64,000 bases of DNA, from positions 12,260,303 to 12,324,302 of the forward strand of contig NC_087075.1 in NCBI RefSeq assembly GCF_026151205.1. The letters are read 5' to 3'. This DNA comes from Bolinopsis microptera. Lineage: Eukaryota; Ctenophora; Tentaculata; Lobata; Bolinopsidae. Shown here in pieces: positions 43,101 to 53,274 of this stretch. Under the pieces are notes generated by a model. It searched no databases and was not told the origin of the DNA. It was given only the letters and a program-made list of their open reading frames with translations. The position numbers and the translations under genes were made by a program. Each line of letters starts with the position of its first letter. The first letter of the stretch is position 1.

Positions 43101-46100
43101 ACAGTGGACCAGGTTTAATGAGTTTGCTAGATGTGGGGAGGGTGGTGGGTTGTTTCCACAGCATGCTGGAGGGGACTTCCTTTTTAGGTAGGGGTTGGGT
43201 TGAGGGACATGTTTTACTGTAGGGGGTTATAAATGATGTTCCCTCTGCTGGACATTCTTCAATGGTGCTGAAAATAGTTCTTCCAATTAATTTTGCATAG
43301 TAAGTTGTGTAGTAAGTTGTGTAGTAAGTTGTATAGTAAGTTGTGTCAAAATTAACATTTTAACTATAGTTAATATCGCAAAAATATGAAAGAAGCAAAC
43401 TCTCAACCGGTCGTTATCTAGATTCAGTAGATTGCCAAACAATTCAGAAGAGTTTAAAATCGCAAAATAACAACCTCTCAAGTTTAGGAGAACTGATAAG
43501 AGGAGAGAAACCAGGTCTTATTCTGTGACTCACAGGAGAGGACACAACAGCACGTGATCTTGTTTTGTCTGTAACAGGGCTGTTGAAGCCAGACCGTCTG
43601 GAAATGCGCCTGTAACAAATAGGACAATCAGTGTTTTAATTGGTGTGATATTATAATAGTGGTGATAGAAAAAAACATAAACTTTGACATATAATTATTT
43701 AGAAAAAAAAAACAAACGCGATAAAGTTGCAGCCTATTAGAAATAAGTGTTCAATGAAACTCCACTTTTAAGTAAACCTGCGTTTGTTGAGGTATTGTAT
43801 CGGAGTAGAAGGATCATCAGTACTCTCTCTTCTAACCCGACTAATAACACTCTCTTCTGATGCACTGAGTTGTCTCCTCCTTACTTTATCTGATGGGGTA
43901 TCCTCCCTTTTAGTCTGATCCGTCTCTCTGGCACGCTTGGGATTTTGTGCTAGAGACAAACTTGGTTTAGACCCAGTTTTGAATATCGGAGTGATAGGTT
44001 TAGGTGTGATACTTTCAGAGCTCCTTATTTTGAGACGTGGTTTAGAGGAATGTGAAGCCGAGGAGGGTAGTCGAGGTTTGTTATGATCAACACTGGCAGG
44101 AGTAGCTTGAGAGGATCTAATCAGATCGAAAGATTTTTGGCACACTGAAACACCTTTACCGCTCGCAGTGGAAAACCCAGTTGCCACCCCAGAAGGTTTT
44201 GGCACTTGTGAGGATCTTATGTGATCTAAATCATCTTCTTGGATCTTAGCCGGAGCACCACCTGCTGTTGAGAACCCTGAGCTTAGGGTGACTTTTGCTG
44301 GTGCCTGTGAGCATCTGACAGCAGATAATGAATCTTCTGCAATATTGACAGGGACTCCGCTTGCAGTTGAAAAACCAGTGAGAGCTTTTTTATTCGGTAC
44401 TTGAGATGACCTGATATGATTTAACGAGTTTTCTGAGACCCTGACTGGCGCCCCGCTTGCTGTCGAGAAACCAGTCATAGTTGCCGGCTTTAAGGGAATT
44501 ATATGGGGAGAGTGTGATGGTTTTGATCCAGAAGATGAATTCTCAGCTGAAGATTCAGTTGCGGAAGATTCCTTATCCGGTACTTCTAAGTTCAATGGTT
44601 TTGATCCAGTTTCATCTATAGCGTCTGGAATGCCGGTAAAAGATACCTGCTTTCCGCCAGTTTTCTTAACTGCTGAAACTTGGGACAATCTAACAAAATC
44701 TAAAGATTTGGCTGAAAATTCAACGTCTCTCCCTGATGCAGTTGAAAATCCTGCAAACTTAAAACTGGGATGACTATTATTGGATGGTTCTTGCTTATCA
44801 GGTAGTAACGGTGGTTATAACCTTTGAGGCAGGCTTGAAACCACCATCATTGAGATTAGTCTGATCAAGATCAGAAAAGTCCTCTCCAAAGAAACTAATG
44901 GGATCTTTAGCTTTGAGTGCTGGTTCATTGACTGAAGAGGCCTTGGTTAAAGTTGGTACTTTTGGACTAGAAGTGGACGGTTTTGGCTTATTAGTAGTAA
45001 CGGTAGTAATAACCTTTGAGGCCGTCTGGAATCCACAATTACCGAGATTAGTCTGATCAAGATCAGAAAGGTCCTCTCCAAAGAAACTAATGGGATCTTT
45101 AGCTTTAGGAGCAGGTTCATTGACTAAAGAGGCCTTGGTGAAAGTTGGTACTTTTGTACCAGATGTGGACGGTTTTGGCTTATTAGTAGTAACGGTAGTA
45201 ATAACCTTTGAGGCCGTCTTGAATCCACATTTATTGAGATTAGTCTGATCAAGATCAGAAAGGTCTTCTCCGAAAAAACTAATGGGATCTTTAGTTTTGG
45301 GATCTGGTTTATTGACAGGAATAGAAGCCTTGGTGAAAGTTGATACTTTTGACGTATCTAAATCAGAGAAATCTTCGCCAAAAAAGTTTACACTTTTCTT
45401 TGAAGATTCACCTTGGTTATTTTTGGATTTTTTTAAATCAGAAAAGTCCTCCTTGACAAACAAGGCTGCAGCGTTATTGGACGCAGAGGTAAAGCCTTTG
45501 AATTGATTTTGGGGAGTCGCTTTGTGTGTTACATGCTCATCTTCGTTAGATTCGTTTGCCATCGATAGAGGCATTTGTTTTTCTTTCCCTTTTGTCTTTT
45601 CATCAACTTTTTCGTGCGGAATTTCCTGTTTAATCGAGTGTGAAATACGGAAATTCTCCTTGTTATCTAAGACAGAAATAGCTTTATCCAAGTGATCGTA
45701 AACGTCGTTTGGCCACTGACTAAATGCCAACGAATCTTGGTTACCATCTGAAAGGTTGTCCTTAGAATTCAATTTTGCAGGAGCAAGATTATTGTCATCA
45801 TTTTGTTTCTTAGAAACAACTTCACCCTCATCAATTTTTGATAGAACTTTGTTGGCATGCTCATAAACTTCGTTGGGCCACTGACTGAACCCCAAACTAT
45901 CTGAGTCCCTCTGATTATCAAGCTGAAACTGAGTATCGTTCTGAGTAGCGGTAGGGTACTGGAAGTTTCTTTTCTCCTTTGGAACTGGCGATTTGTCCAG
46001 AGAGTTAATGTTACATGTAAAAGACAAAGGTTCGGCATTGTCCAAAGAAACAGGACGAATAAAACTAGGCTGAGAGTCGTTGTCAGGTTTTAACTTTTCA

Positions 46101-49100
46101 ATTAATACCTCCCCTTGAACAGCATCTGAAATCTCATTCGTCACATTATTCTCTAGAGAGGAAATCTTCGTGTCTGAGGAATCTTTCTTTTCTGCCATCT
46201 CTGAAAGGTCAGTGACAGGTTGTTCATCTTCAGATGCATCATATGGTACCCGCATCTGATTAAGAAGAGAAGAGATTTTTTCTGAATTATTTCCGGAAGT
46301 TAAACTATCAGGTTCTTTAAGTGAATCATCTTGGTTAGAGAAAAGTGAAAAGTCCTTTGAATCAAGTTCATTTTCAGATACTTCAAGATTTACAGCAGAT
46401 TCAGGCGTTTCAGGCCCATTAGTTCCTTTTGGAGACAAATTTTCGGTCAAATGGTAGTTTTGCTCTGACGAAATTGAAAGTTTTGCATCTGATCGTGTAT
46501 CAGGACTAACAAATAACTTCTTCGTAGCCTTCTGCGAAAAAAAAATATCGTTAACAATAAAAATGAATATAATATGCCATAGAAGACGGCAAGATTTATG
46601 GGATATCGAGACTTAATGTTCACAACGAAGAAAATTCTAAAGTAAATGCCCATTGCCCACTGCCCAGTGGCTGTACCAAAATGAAAGAGTTTGTCAAAAA
46701 TAAAAGAGTTTATCCAAAATTAAAGAACGATTCCAGAAAGTTGTATCGGGTGACTGAGAGTTCACAAAATATTGGAGCCTTACTTCAAAATGTTAGGGTT
46801 GCTCTTGCGTTTCCGCGACGGCGTATGGACCCATAAATGCCATAACATGAGAACTATAGCACCTAGACAGTCGAATAATAGCTTAAAAGATGCGGAATGT
46901 GCATGTTTATATTCAACTTATTAATCACTACAGAGCTAGATGACGAAGAGAAATTATAACATGACTGATTTTTTAAATTTCCTCGAACAAAGCTTTCGAC
47001 TAGCGGGTTTTTAGTATATAATAATAGTAGCTAGATTGAATTATATATCAATTTCCAAAAAATAAAAGTTGTCAGAAGTGGGATTTGAACCCACGCCCAC
47101 ATTCATGGACCAGAGTTTGAATCTGGCGCCTTAACCACTCGGCCATCCTGACGTGTTTTAAGGAGAACTTTGCAAACTTTATACTGCCGAATAGAGCCTG
47201 CGTAACTTAATCGTTGTTTCTATACATGAATTGTGAGTAGCTGCAGATATCTAATGTCATTACCTCATGGATAATATAACGTTATGTTATGCTTCTTATA
47301 ATAAATAAATAATAAAATTTGGTAGCTTAAACACAAACTCTAAGCCCAGTGGATAAACCACAAAACTTATGCTCTATTGTGTGAAACAAAGATACTAGAT
47401 CAAGATAACTATCAAGGAGTGTATGCATAGGACATAAAAAGTTTTGGAACGAAGATGACATGCTTGTGAAGCGAGCTAACAGTCTAATTGCTAATAAGTT
47501 CAAAAAGATCATGACATTAGGTTGCATCCTAAACAGTTTAAGCAAATAACATAAAGTTATTATATTGTCAATTAATCGCTCATGCAGTCATGCCATAACT
47601 TTTCTTAAACAGGTGAGTTTTTAATAATGTTTTGAACAGATCAACATCGGAACAAGTCTTAATTTCAATTGGTAGTTGGTTCCAGATTTTCGGAGCAACA
47701 GTCTGAAACGCTCTTGGGTGTGATCTTGTAGATCCGACGGGTAGGTGTAAGGAGGAAATTCTTCTGCTACTCGAACTAACAAATGTTACTAGATCACACA
47801 GATATGCAGGAGCAACACCATTGACTGCTTTGAAAATCAGTAAGCATAACTTAAACTCAATCCTCTCCTTCACCTTGAGCCAATGAAGGGATTTGAGCTT
47901 CTCCTCGACTGAGTCTCTCTTCTTTAATCCAAAAACCCGACGGCATGCTCGGTTCTGAATGTTCTGCAGCTGCGTAATTGAGGCTTGACTACAACCATAG
48001 TAAAGTGCATTGCAGTAGTCAAGCGATGAGATTACAATTGCTTGAGTCAGTGTTCCCATCTGTTTGGTTGTTAGGAATGTTTTCATCTTAGCAAGGTCTC
48101 TTAGTTTCAGAAAACACGATGTTTTAAGTTGCTTGATTTGCTCACCAAAGTTTAGTTGAGAGTCGAGACGAAATCCGAGGTTCTTTGCAACAGGTGACAG
48201 CCTGACACACGTCTCAGAGTTAACAAACACGCCCCCTATAGACAGCTGCTGGAGAACAAGCGGTGTCCCAAAGACAAGAATCTCAGTTTTTCCTGCATTG
48301 AGCTGTAGATAATGTTTTTTCATCCAGTCATTAATTTCTTGGAAACATTTGGGAACATCGTTGATAAGGACGGTGGGCTCCTCGTTTGGCTTGAAACTTT
48401 TATACAGCTGATGATCGTCGGCGTAACCCTGGATGGAGAAGTTCAAATCATGTGCTGCTGAGTACAAAGAGCGAATGTAGATGTTGAACAGGACCGGACC
48501 CAGCACAGAGCCCTGTGGGACTCCAAACTTAATCACTATCTCATAAGATTCCTCATTTCCAACTTTAATCGTTTGACATCTACCTGTGAGGAAGCTGCTG
48601 AACCATTTCCAAGCTGTCCCTGTTATTCCCAACTCATTTCTGAGGATGTTCAGTAGTTTGCAGTGGTCAACTGTATCAAAAGCTGCGCTGAGATCTAGGA
48701 GAAGAACAACAGTTGCCTTGCTTTCTGTAGATGCAATGAGTAGATCGTTAACAACTCTCACAAGCAGAGTCTCGGTGCTGTGTTTTGATTTGTATCCAGA
48801 CTGCTGTGGGATGTTCAGGTTGTTGTTTTCTAGATGTTCATTTAGACGCCTGAGCACTACTCTTTCTATCAACTTGCCCACAAAACTAAGGTTAGATATT
48901 GGTCTATAATTCTTGAGATTATCACTATCTAATCCCTGGCCCTTGATCAGGGGTGTGATATGAGCTAGTTTAGCGCCATCAATACTGCCAGAAGATAATG
49001 AAGCATTTACTGTGTCAACTAAGACGGGTAGTAGAACCTCAAGGTTTTCTTTAAAGATGTTTGCAGGTAGAGGGTCAATTGAAGAAGACTTGATCTCAGA

Positions 49101-50809
49101 TGCCTTGATTATCTCCTCTAGTTCTTCTAGAGTAGTTGGAGAGAACTCAGCTAGTTTTTCTCCGCAGTAAGAGGGCGTTTGATCGTCAGACTCCACATGA
49201 TCAAAGTTATTTCGTATTGCCTTTATTTTCTCCTGAAAATATACGTTAAAGTTTTCGACTGTGTCCTTGAGAGACTCCGACGAAGGCAACACAATGCTTT
49301 TATGCCGATCAAGAAAGGTGTCCACAAATCTAAAAAGACTCTTAGAAGAATAGGAATGCTTTATGAATTCGACTCGAAAAACTCATGTTTCTTCCTGTCT
49401 GAGAGTTCTGTGCACTGCTCTCTGATTGATTCATAGTGTTTTTTTATCGTCTTACCGGGGTGGAAAATGTAAATCGGGGCGCGTTAAACTATTACTGTTA
49501 GCTTACTATTTACTGTCTAGGTGTTATAGTTCTCATGTTATGGCATTTATGGGTCCACACACCGTCGTGGTAGGCCGGGCCGTAACCATGGAAACGCGAG
49601 AGAAACCCTAAAATTTTGGAGTAGGGCTCCAAATAATTTTTGTGAACTCTCATTCACCCAATACAACTTTCTGGAATCGTTCTTTAATTTTGGAAAAACT
49701 TTTGTATTTTGGTACTGTATGCCCACGTGACGAGAAAAAAATTGATATTTCGAAAGTAGCAATAAATTTCCAACCTGCGAACTCTTTAAAGGACGAGGAG
49801 GAGTAGAAAACCCTCCCCCAACAGACGGGACTTTATCAGTTGATATACTCAAGTGCTGGGAAGGGGTTTCCATGTTTGTTTCCCATGTTAATACAGTGTC
49901 TGAGGTCATCTTTTCTGCTCTTATACTGTCACCTTAAGGTTTATCAGTATCAGATTGTAGTTATTCGGGGAAGGTTTCTTCAAAATATCTCAGGTTTTTA
50001 CGAGAGAGAAGTTTCATACTTGAGATACAACTGCATCAACAATAATATATAAATAACAAATATCTTACTTCAGTTTTCTTACCTCCGTGATACCTGCTGT
50101 CACCAGATAAAATAATAGGTGAATGAAAGGAGGGAGTTTCAAATGACTTAGCGATACTAACATCCCTGCTAATGTCTCCAGAGATAGGCGTGCTGGATTG
50201 GGGGGAGGACCAGGGACTCTCCTGAAAATAGAGATGTCAGGTATTGTAATCACATGATTGCTTGTAAGTTCTGATTCATAATTCAACGAAGAAAATCATC
50301 TACTGTTGATTGCGACATGGACATTACTAAAGTGCTAAAGCCCCGAGATTAAAGATTTATGAAATTATTTTCATGATATAATGTACTCTACTTTCTAATT
50401 ACGGACTTACACCGAGAGAAGACAAAGAAAAGGGTGACTTCAAACAGCTACTTCTCTGAGTTTTAAGAGGGGTAGTAAAAGTTAATTCTCTGTTGCGGTC
50501 ACTTTTGTCAAACTTGGGAGTGCAGCTTCTTTCCCTGATTAAATTTAGTTACTGATTAGATGATATAAATGGAGGGCTACTTAGCGTTAGCACCCATTGT
50601 GACCATTACAATAAGACATTATGAATTTATCTTCATAACACTTTTATGCAGATTATAAAAAACAATTATAGTTATCCAAAGAATCTGTTGCTTGCAGACA
50701 CTTACAGCCTAGCTCTTGGGTAGAGTGTGAAGATGTCATTGTAACTGAACTCTACCTCACTTGCATCCTCGGGAGTCTCCCAGGAAAACTCCTTATCAGC
50801 TGGTTCCAT
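40120..50809 (-). CDS. BRCA2: BRCA2 homologue, 11 exons, with a one-base frameshift in exon 5
   Basis: Loads RAD51 on single-stranded DNA in homologous recombination (nucleus). Exons in gene order: 50706-50809, 50411-50534, 50083-50221, 49775-49914, 43778-46531, 43475-43609, 42499-43267, 42057-42216, 41614-41736, 40654-41473, 40120-40483. Phases agree throughout except inside exon 5. There the frame changes near 44790 (GTTACTACCTGATAAGC, where sister repeats have ACTACTAATAAG): one extra base. About 1876 residues if read through, much shorter than vertebrate BRCA2. Exon 5 holds a 64-residue repeat with FFGED(F/L)SDLD, then five BRC repeats (GFSTASG...SL..(V/I)R.SQ). Exons 7-10 give the helical domain and OB folds (WVLNHYRLIVWKCAGLE, RRSALRRVTEKDDSPAK, DGWYCLECVLDNPL, RPAKWSAKLGY, YPVQFLETL, then a tower-like charged helix). 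The N-terminus (KEFSWETPED) may be the PALB2-binding part. Confidence 0.9.
42412..42487. repeat. 9-bp repeat (TAATTACAG), about 8 copies
   Basis: Starts about 12 bp downstream (transcript sense) of the BRCA2 exon 7 donor (GTAAGC at 42498). Confidence 0.9.
43299..43345. repeat. 15-bp repeat (AGTAAGTTGTGTAGT), 3 copies
   Basis: Lies about 30 bp upstream (transcript sense) of the BRCA2 exon 7 acceptor (CAG at 43268-43270). Confidence 0.8.
44830..45330 (-). repeat. 192-bp in-frame coding repeat in BRCA2 exon 5, about 2.6 copies
   Basis: CTGATCAAGATCAGAAA recurs at 44861, 45053 and 45245, an exact 192-bp (64-codon) period. The units are nearly identical at synonymous sites. Each encodes FFGED(F/L)SDLDQTNL, then GF(K/Q)(T/P)ASKVITTVTT and PSTS..KVPT.TKAS. 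Single FFGEDFSDLD-like copies also lie further upstream (about 45360-45450), more diverged. Confidence 0.88.
46655..46905. repeat. Left arm of a 2.8-kb inverted repeat pair
   Basis: AATTAAAGAACGATTCCAGA, AAGTTGTAT.GGGTGA, GAGAGTTCACAAAA, TGGACCCATAAATGCCATAA and CATGAGAACTATA.CACCTAG occur in this order. They recur inverted at 49497-49750. It lies in BRCA2 intron 4. Confidence 0.85.
47071..47152 (-). tRNA. tRNA-Leu(CAA), intronless
   Basis: 82 nt. Acceptor stem GTCAGGA/TTCTGAC, D-arm GGCCGAGTGGTTAAGGC, anticodon stem CCAGA/TCTGG with loop TTCAAAC (anticodon CAA), a long variable arm (TCCATGAATGTGGGC), and T-arm GGGTTCAAATCCC. It is a class II tRNA, in BRCA2 intron 4 on the same strand. Confidence 0.95.
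47580..49325 (-). CDS. Non-LTR retrotransposon reverse transcriptase (CR1/Rex/L2-like)
   Basis: 581 codons open. The linker is followed by LKNYRPISNLSFVGKLIER, motif A (LLLDLSAAFDTVDH), motif B (FGVPQGSVLGPVLF), motif C (QGYADDHQLYKSF), the thumb, and a post-RT tail. No endonuclease is visible. Further RT-linker-like sequence (EQCTELSDRKKHEFFESNS) lies in another frame at about 49370-49430, so the copy is 5'-truncated and mildly damaged. Antisense relatives (plus-strand frames) are shadows. It sits between the inverted-repeat arms in BRCA2 intron 4, same strand as BRCA2. Confidence 0.88.
   Translation of the reverse strand: MDTFLDRHKSIVLPSSESLKDTVENFNVYFQEKIKAIRNNFDHVESDDQTPSYCGEKLAEFSPTTLEELEEIIKASEIKSSSIDPLPANIFKENLEVLLPVLVDTVNASLSSGSIDGAKLAHITPLIKGQGLDSDNLKNYRPISNLSFVGKLIERVVLRRLNEHLENNNLNIPQQSGYKSKHSTETLLVRVVNDLLIASTESKATVVLLLDLSAAFDTVDHCKLLNILRNELGITGTAWKWFSSFLTGRCQTIKVGNEESYEIVIKFGVPQGSVLGPVLFNIYIRSLYSAAHDLNFSIQGYADDHQLYKSFKPNEEPTVLINDVPKCFQEINDWMKKHYLQLNAGKTEILVFGTPLVLQQLSIGGVFVNSETCVRLSPVAKNLGFRLDSQLNFGEQIKQLKTSCFLKLRDLAKMKTFLTTKQMGTLTQAIVISSLDYCNALYYGCSQASITQLQNIQNRACRRVFGLKKRDSVEEKLKSLHWLKVKERIEFKLCLLIFKAVNGVAPAYLCDLVTFVSSSSRRISSLHLPVGSTRSHPRAFQTVAPKIWNQLPIEIKTCSDVDLFKTLLKTHLFKKSYGMTA
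49497..49750. repeat. Right arm of the inverted repeat pair
   Basis: Inverse of 46655-46905, about 85% similar by eye, with an extra roughly 20-bp GGCCGGGCC-containing segment (CGTGGTAGGCCGGGCCGTAA). Its outer end reaches to about 20 bp before BRCA2 exon 4. Confidence 0.85.
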
Positions 50810-51401
50810 TTGACATGGGGTGATATATTAAAGAGGTGGACCTCTTGCTACATCCTACTAATATTATTACTTTATTACTGCATTACGTAATTTAAAAGTG
50901 TTAAAAATGGGCGTCAACTGTAACAGAGTCTGATATTAACAACTTGGTATGTGGGGACAATTGGATTATAAAATTGAAGAAATATAATTTGGCGTCACAT
51001 CTTGCTTGTCACTTTCGTAATAATATACCAATAATCGATTACTTAGAATTTATCATAAAATCAAGCAGGCTGGCCATATCATATGTCTGGCAACTTTGCA
51101 GAGAAATAACATTACGTAGATTTAAAGGCAGTCCAGAGATAAGAGCCATACCTCCATACCAACTTGTATCGAATGACATGTTGTGTTTGTACTTTGTAAG
51201 CGTTTGTTTGCTGCTCCAATTTCTTAGCAAATTTAGTATTGAAAGCTTGTAGAGGGTATTTTTTATTTTAATCATTGTGGCCACGTTCATATTGTTTAAA
51301 AACTAAAGAGGTTTTTACTATTTAATTCAAAAACATCCAGATGTATTCGTGTAACCAATCTAAACTTCTTACAATTAACAGGCCCTCAGAATTGACGGGC
51401 T
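50810..51401. promoter_or_regulatory. Shared divergent upstream region of BRCA2 and the BTB gene
   Basis: 592 bp between the BRCA2 start (minus) and the BTB gene start (plus), so both promoters must lie here or in 5' introns. No clear TATA or Initiator element was identified. A pyrimidine tract ending CCTCAG lies about 20 bp before the BTB ATG and could be a 3' splice site (5' UTR intron or trans-splicing). Confidence 0.5.
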
Positions 51402-53224
51402 ATGTCTAGTTTCCTGGTTCCAGCAGATTTCGGACTCAACAAACTTAAAAGCAGGCTCCACGGCAATGTCCTCATCTCTCTTGCAGGAGGAAAACAACTG
51501 CGGGCTAACTCTGTCATACTCTCCCTAAACAGTCCGATATTTGAAGGAATGTTTGCGGAGGTGGACCCAGTGCCCGAGTTAGATCTGAGTGAGTATAGCA
51601 GTGCAGCTGTTCAAATGTTCATTGAAGCTATATACACTGGGAAAGTAACACTGGACACAGTTTTAGTTAGAGATGTGCACAAGATAGCCTATGTTTACAA
51701 GGTAGCTTGGCTCCAGAGACGTTGTGAAAGTTATTTGGGAAGGTTGGTCTGCCATGTGGACGGAGATGATTACAACAGTCTATTTTACTTGTTTGAAGAG
51801 GCGAGATGTATAGTGGAGATGACAACACACAAATCACTTCTTAATGAGCTTATGGAGAAGATCACACGGTCTCACAGAACAAAAACTGATTTTGTGACCC
51901 GATACATGGCAGATTATGAGACTTTGTCCAAATCTCAGCTTGAGCTCATGATCAATGTGACAAGAGATGATCCGGCTATATTAGTGAAAATTGTAATACA
52001 ACACATTGAAGCAAATAGTCTCATGTTTGATGACGCTACGGAATACATATTGACTAATTTGGATCTTTTGAGTTGCCTTTTGAGTGACAAAGTTCATTAC
52101 GATTGTTTGTTCGACCTTCTCTTTGAAAAAGTCGTTAACTTATCATTCGATGATTTGAAACTCATAGTGACGCTGCACAAGTCCACATTCGGAGCTTACA
52201 TGACGTCTTGCAAAGAAGCTTCCTGGAAAGGACAGAACAGTGACACAGGATCTCGACAAAGTGCCGTGTCGAGCTGTTCAACGCGATCAGACTCGGTTGA
52301 TAGCTTACCAGTTATTTCACGTCTTGAGTCAGCAGGTAGTGTACGAATCAGTCCTGTACCTGAGGACACAGCTAGAAGCAAAGCAGTTGTTTACCAGCTC
52401 TTCCAGTGACAGCGAGTGAAATTTCTATAATAAGCAATGCTTCTACCATAGCAAGTGACTTTTCTATAATGAGCAATGTTTCTACCGTAGCAAGTGATAT
52501 TTCCATAATAAGCAATGTCTCTACCGTAGACACAAAGTTTTCAGACCCGCCAAAAGTTCCAACAACTATTAATAACTTGTTTCATTCAGGCAAGTCCCTA
52601 CAAAAGCTTTCATTTCACGGAATCATTGCTTTAAAGACAGTTCTGAACACCAAGAATGTGTCAAGCCTTTTCATGGTGATTGAAGCTCTGACATTCTTAC
52701 CCAACATCTCGACATATCAAGCCATAGATCTCCTAAAATCCGCTACAAAGGAGCATAATTGGGCACGAATACCTCCCAAGTTTCTGGAAAGTTTTGCAAG
52801 ACACCCCCACACGCAGCTAGTACAACAGATCAAGAAAACTCTAGCACTCTGCTCAACTAGAGACTGTTTGCAACTTGAATCTAAAAACTTTACAACTCTC
52901 CATGATCTGGTAACAAAAGGAGCGACTGTCCAGTTTCAGCTTCCCGCTAGATTTGGAGCGGGAAGATTTTCACTGGACGTTCAACCATTTGATAACGATA
53001 GAAACTTTGAAATCAAGTTGAATGACACGAAAGAATCCCAGGTACCAGCAGAAAAACTACATCTGTTCGTAAAAGAATGGGACAGTTACCGTGGCAACAA
53101 ACTACTGAATAGGCATGTGACTTGGTGTGATAGACCAGTTGTTAGAAGAGGGAAGATTAGTTGGGGGGAAGTAACAGAGTTCCGGAGGATCAAACTTGTG
53201 GTGTATTGTGATATGAGGCTGTGA
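51402..53224 (+). CDS. BTB/POZ domain protein, two exons (71-bp intron)
   Basis: 583 residues if exons 51402-52335 and 52407-53224 are joined. The intron 52336-52406 has GCAG|GTAGTG and a pyrimidine-rich CTCTTCCAG, and it restores the frame. Unspliced, the first frame stops at 52409. The N-terminal BTB domain (about 25-110) has VLISLAGGKQLRANSVILSL and IYTGKVTLD. A BACK-like helical region follows. After the intron come three 14-residue Ser/Ile repeats (SIISNVSTVASD). The C-terminal domain ends IKLVVYCDMRL. BTB proteins often act as CUL3 adaptors or oligomerising transcription cofactors; I cannot say which. The stop codon region is the seed of the 32-bp array that follows. Confidence 0.85.
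52424..52530 (+). repeat. 42-bp in-frame coding repeat in BTB exon 2, about 2.6 copies
   Basis: CTATAATAAGCAATG, then CTACC(A/G)TAGCAAGTGA repeats at 42 bp, beginning about 17 bp after the 3' splice site. It encodes a Ser/Ile/Asn-rich 14-residue repeat. Confidence 0.8.
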
Positions 53225-53274
53225 AACTTGTGGTGTATTGTGATATGAGGCTGTGAAACTTGTGGTGTATTGTG
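53187..53274 (+). repeat. 32-bp array seeded from the BTB gene 3' end, left part
   Basis: The unit AAACTTGTGGTGTATTGTGA + TATGAGGCTGTG first occurs as the last codons and stop of the BTB gene, then repeats. It is interrupted at 53275 by an inserted element and resumes at 55782. Confidence 0.92.

Noticed and set aside
48586-48909. Plus-strand frame of 107 codons
   Set aside because: Antisense shadow of the LINE RT.
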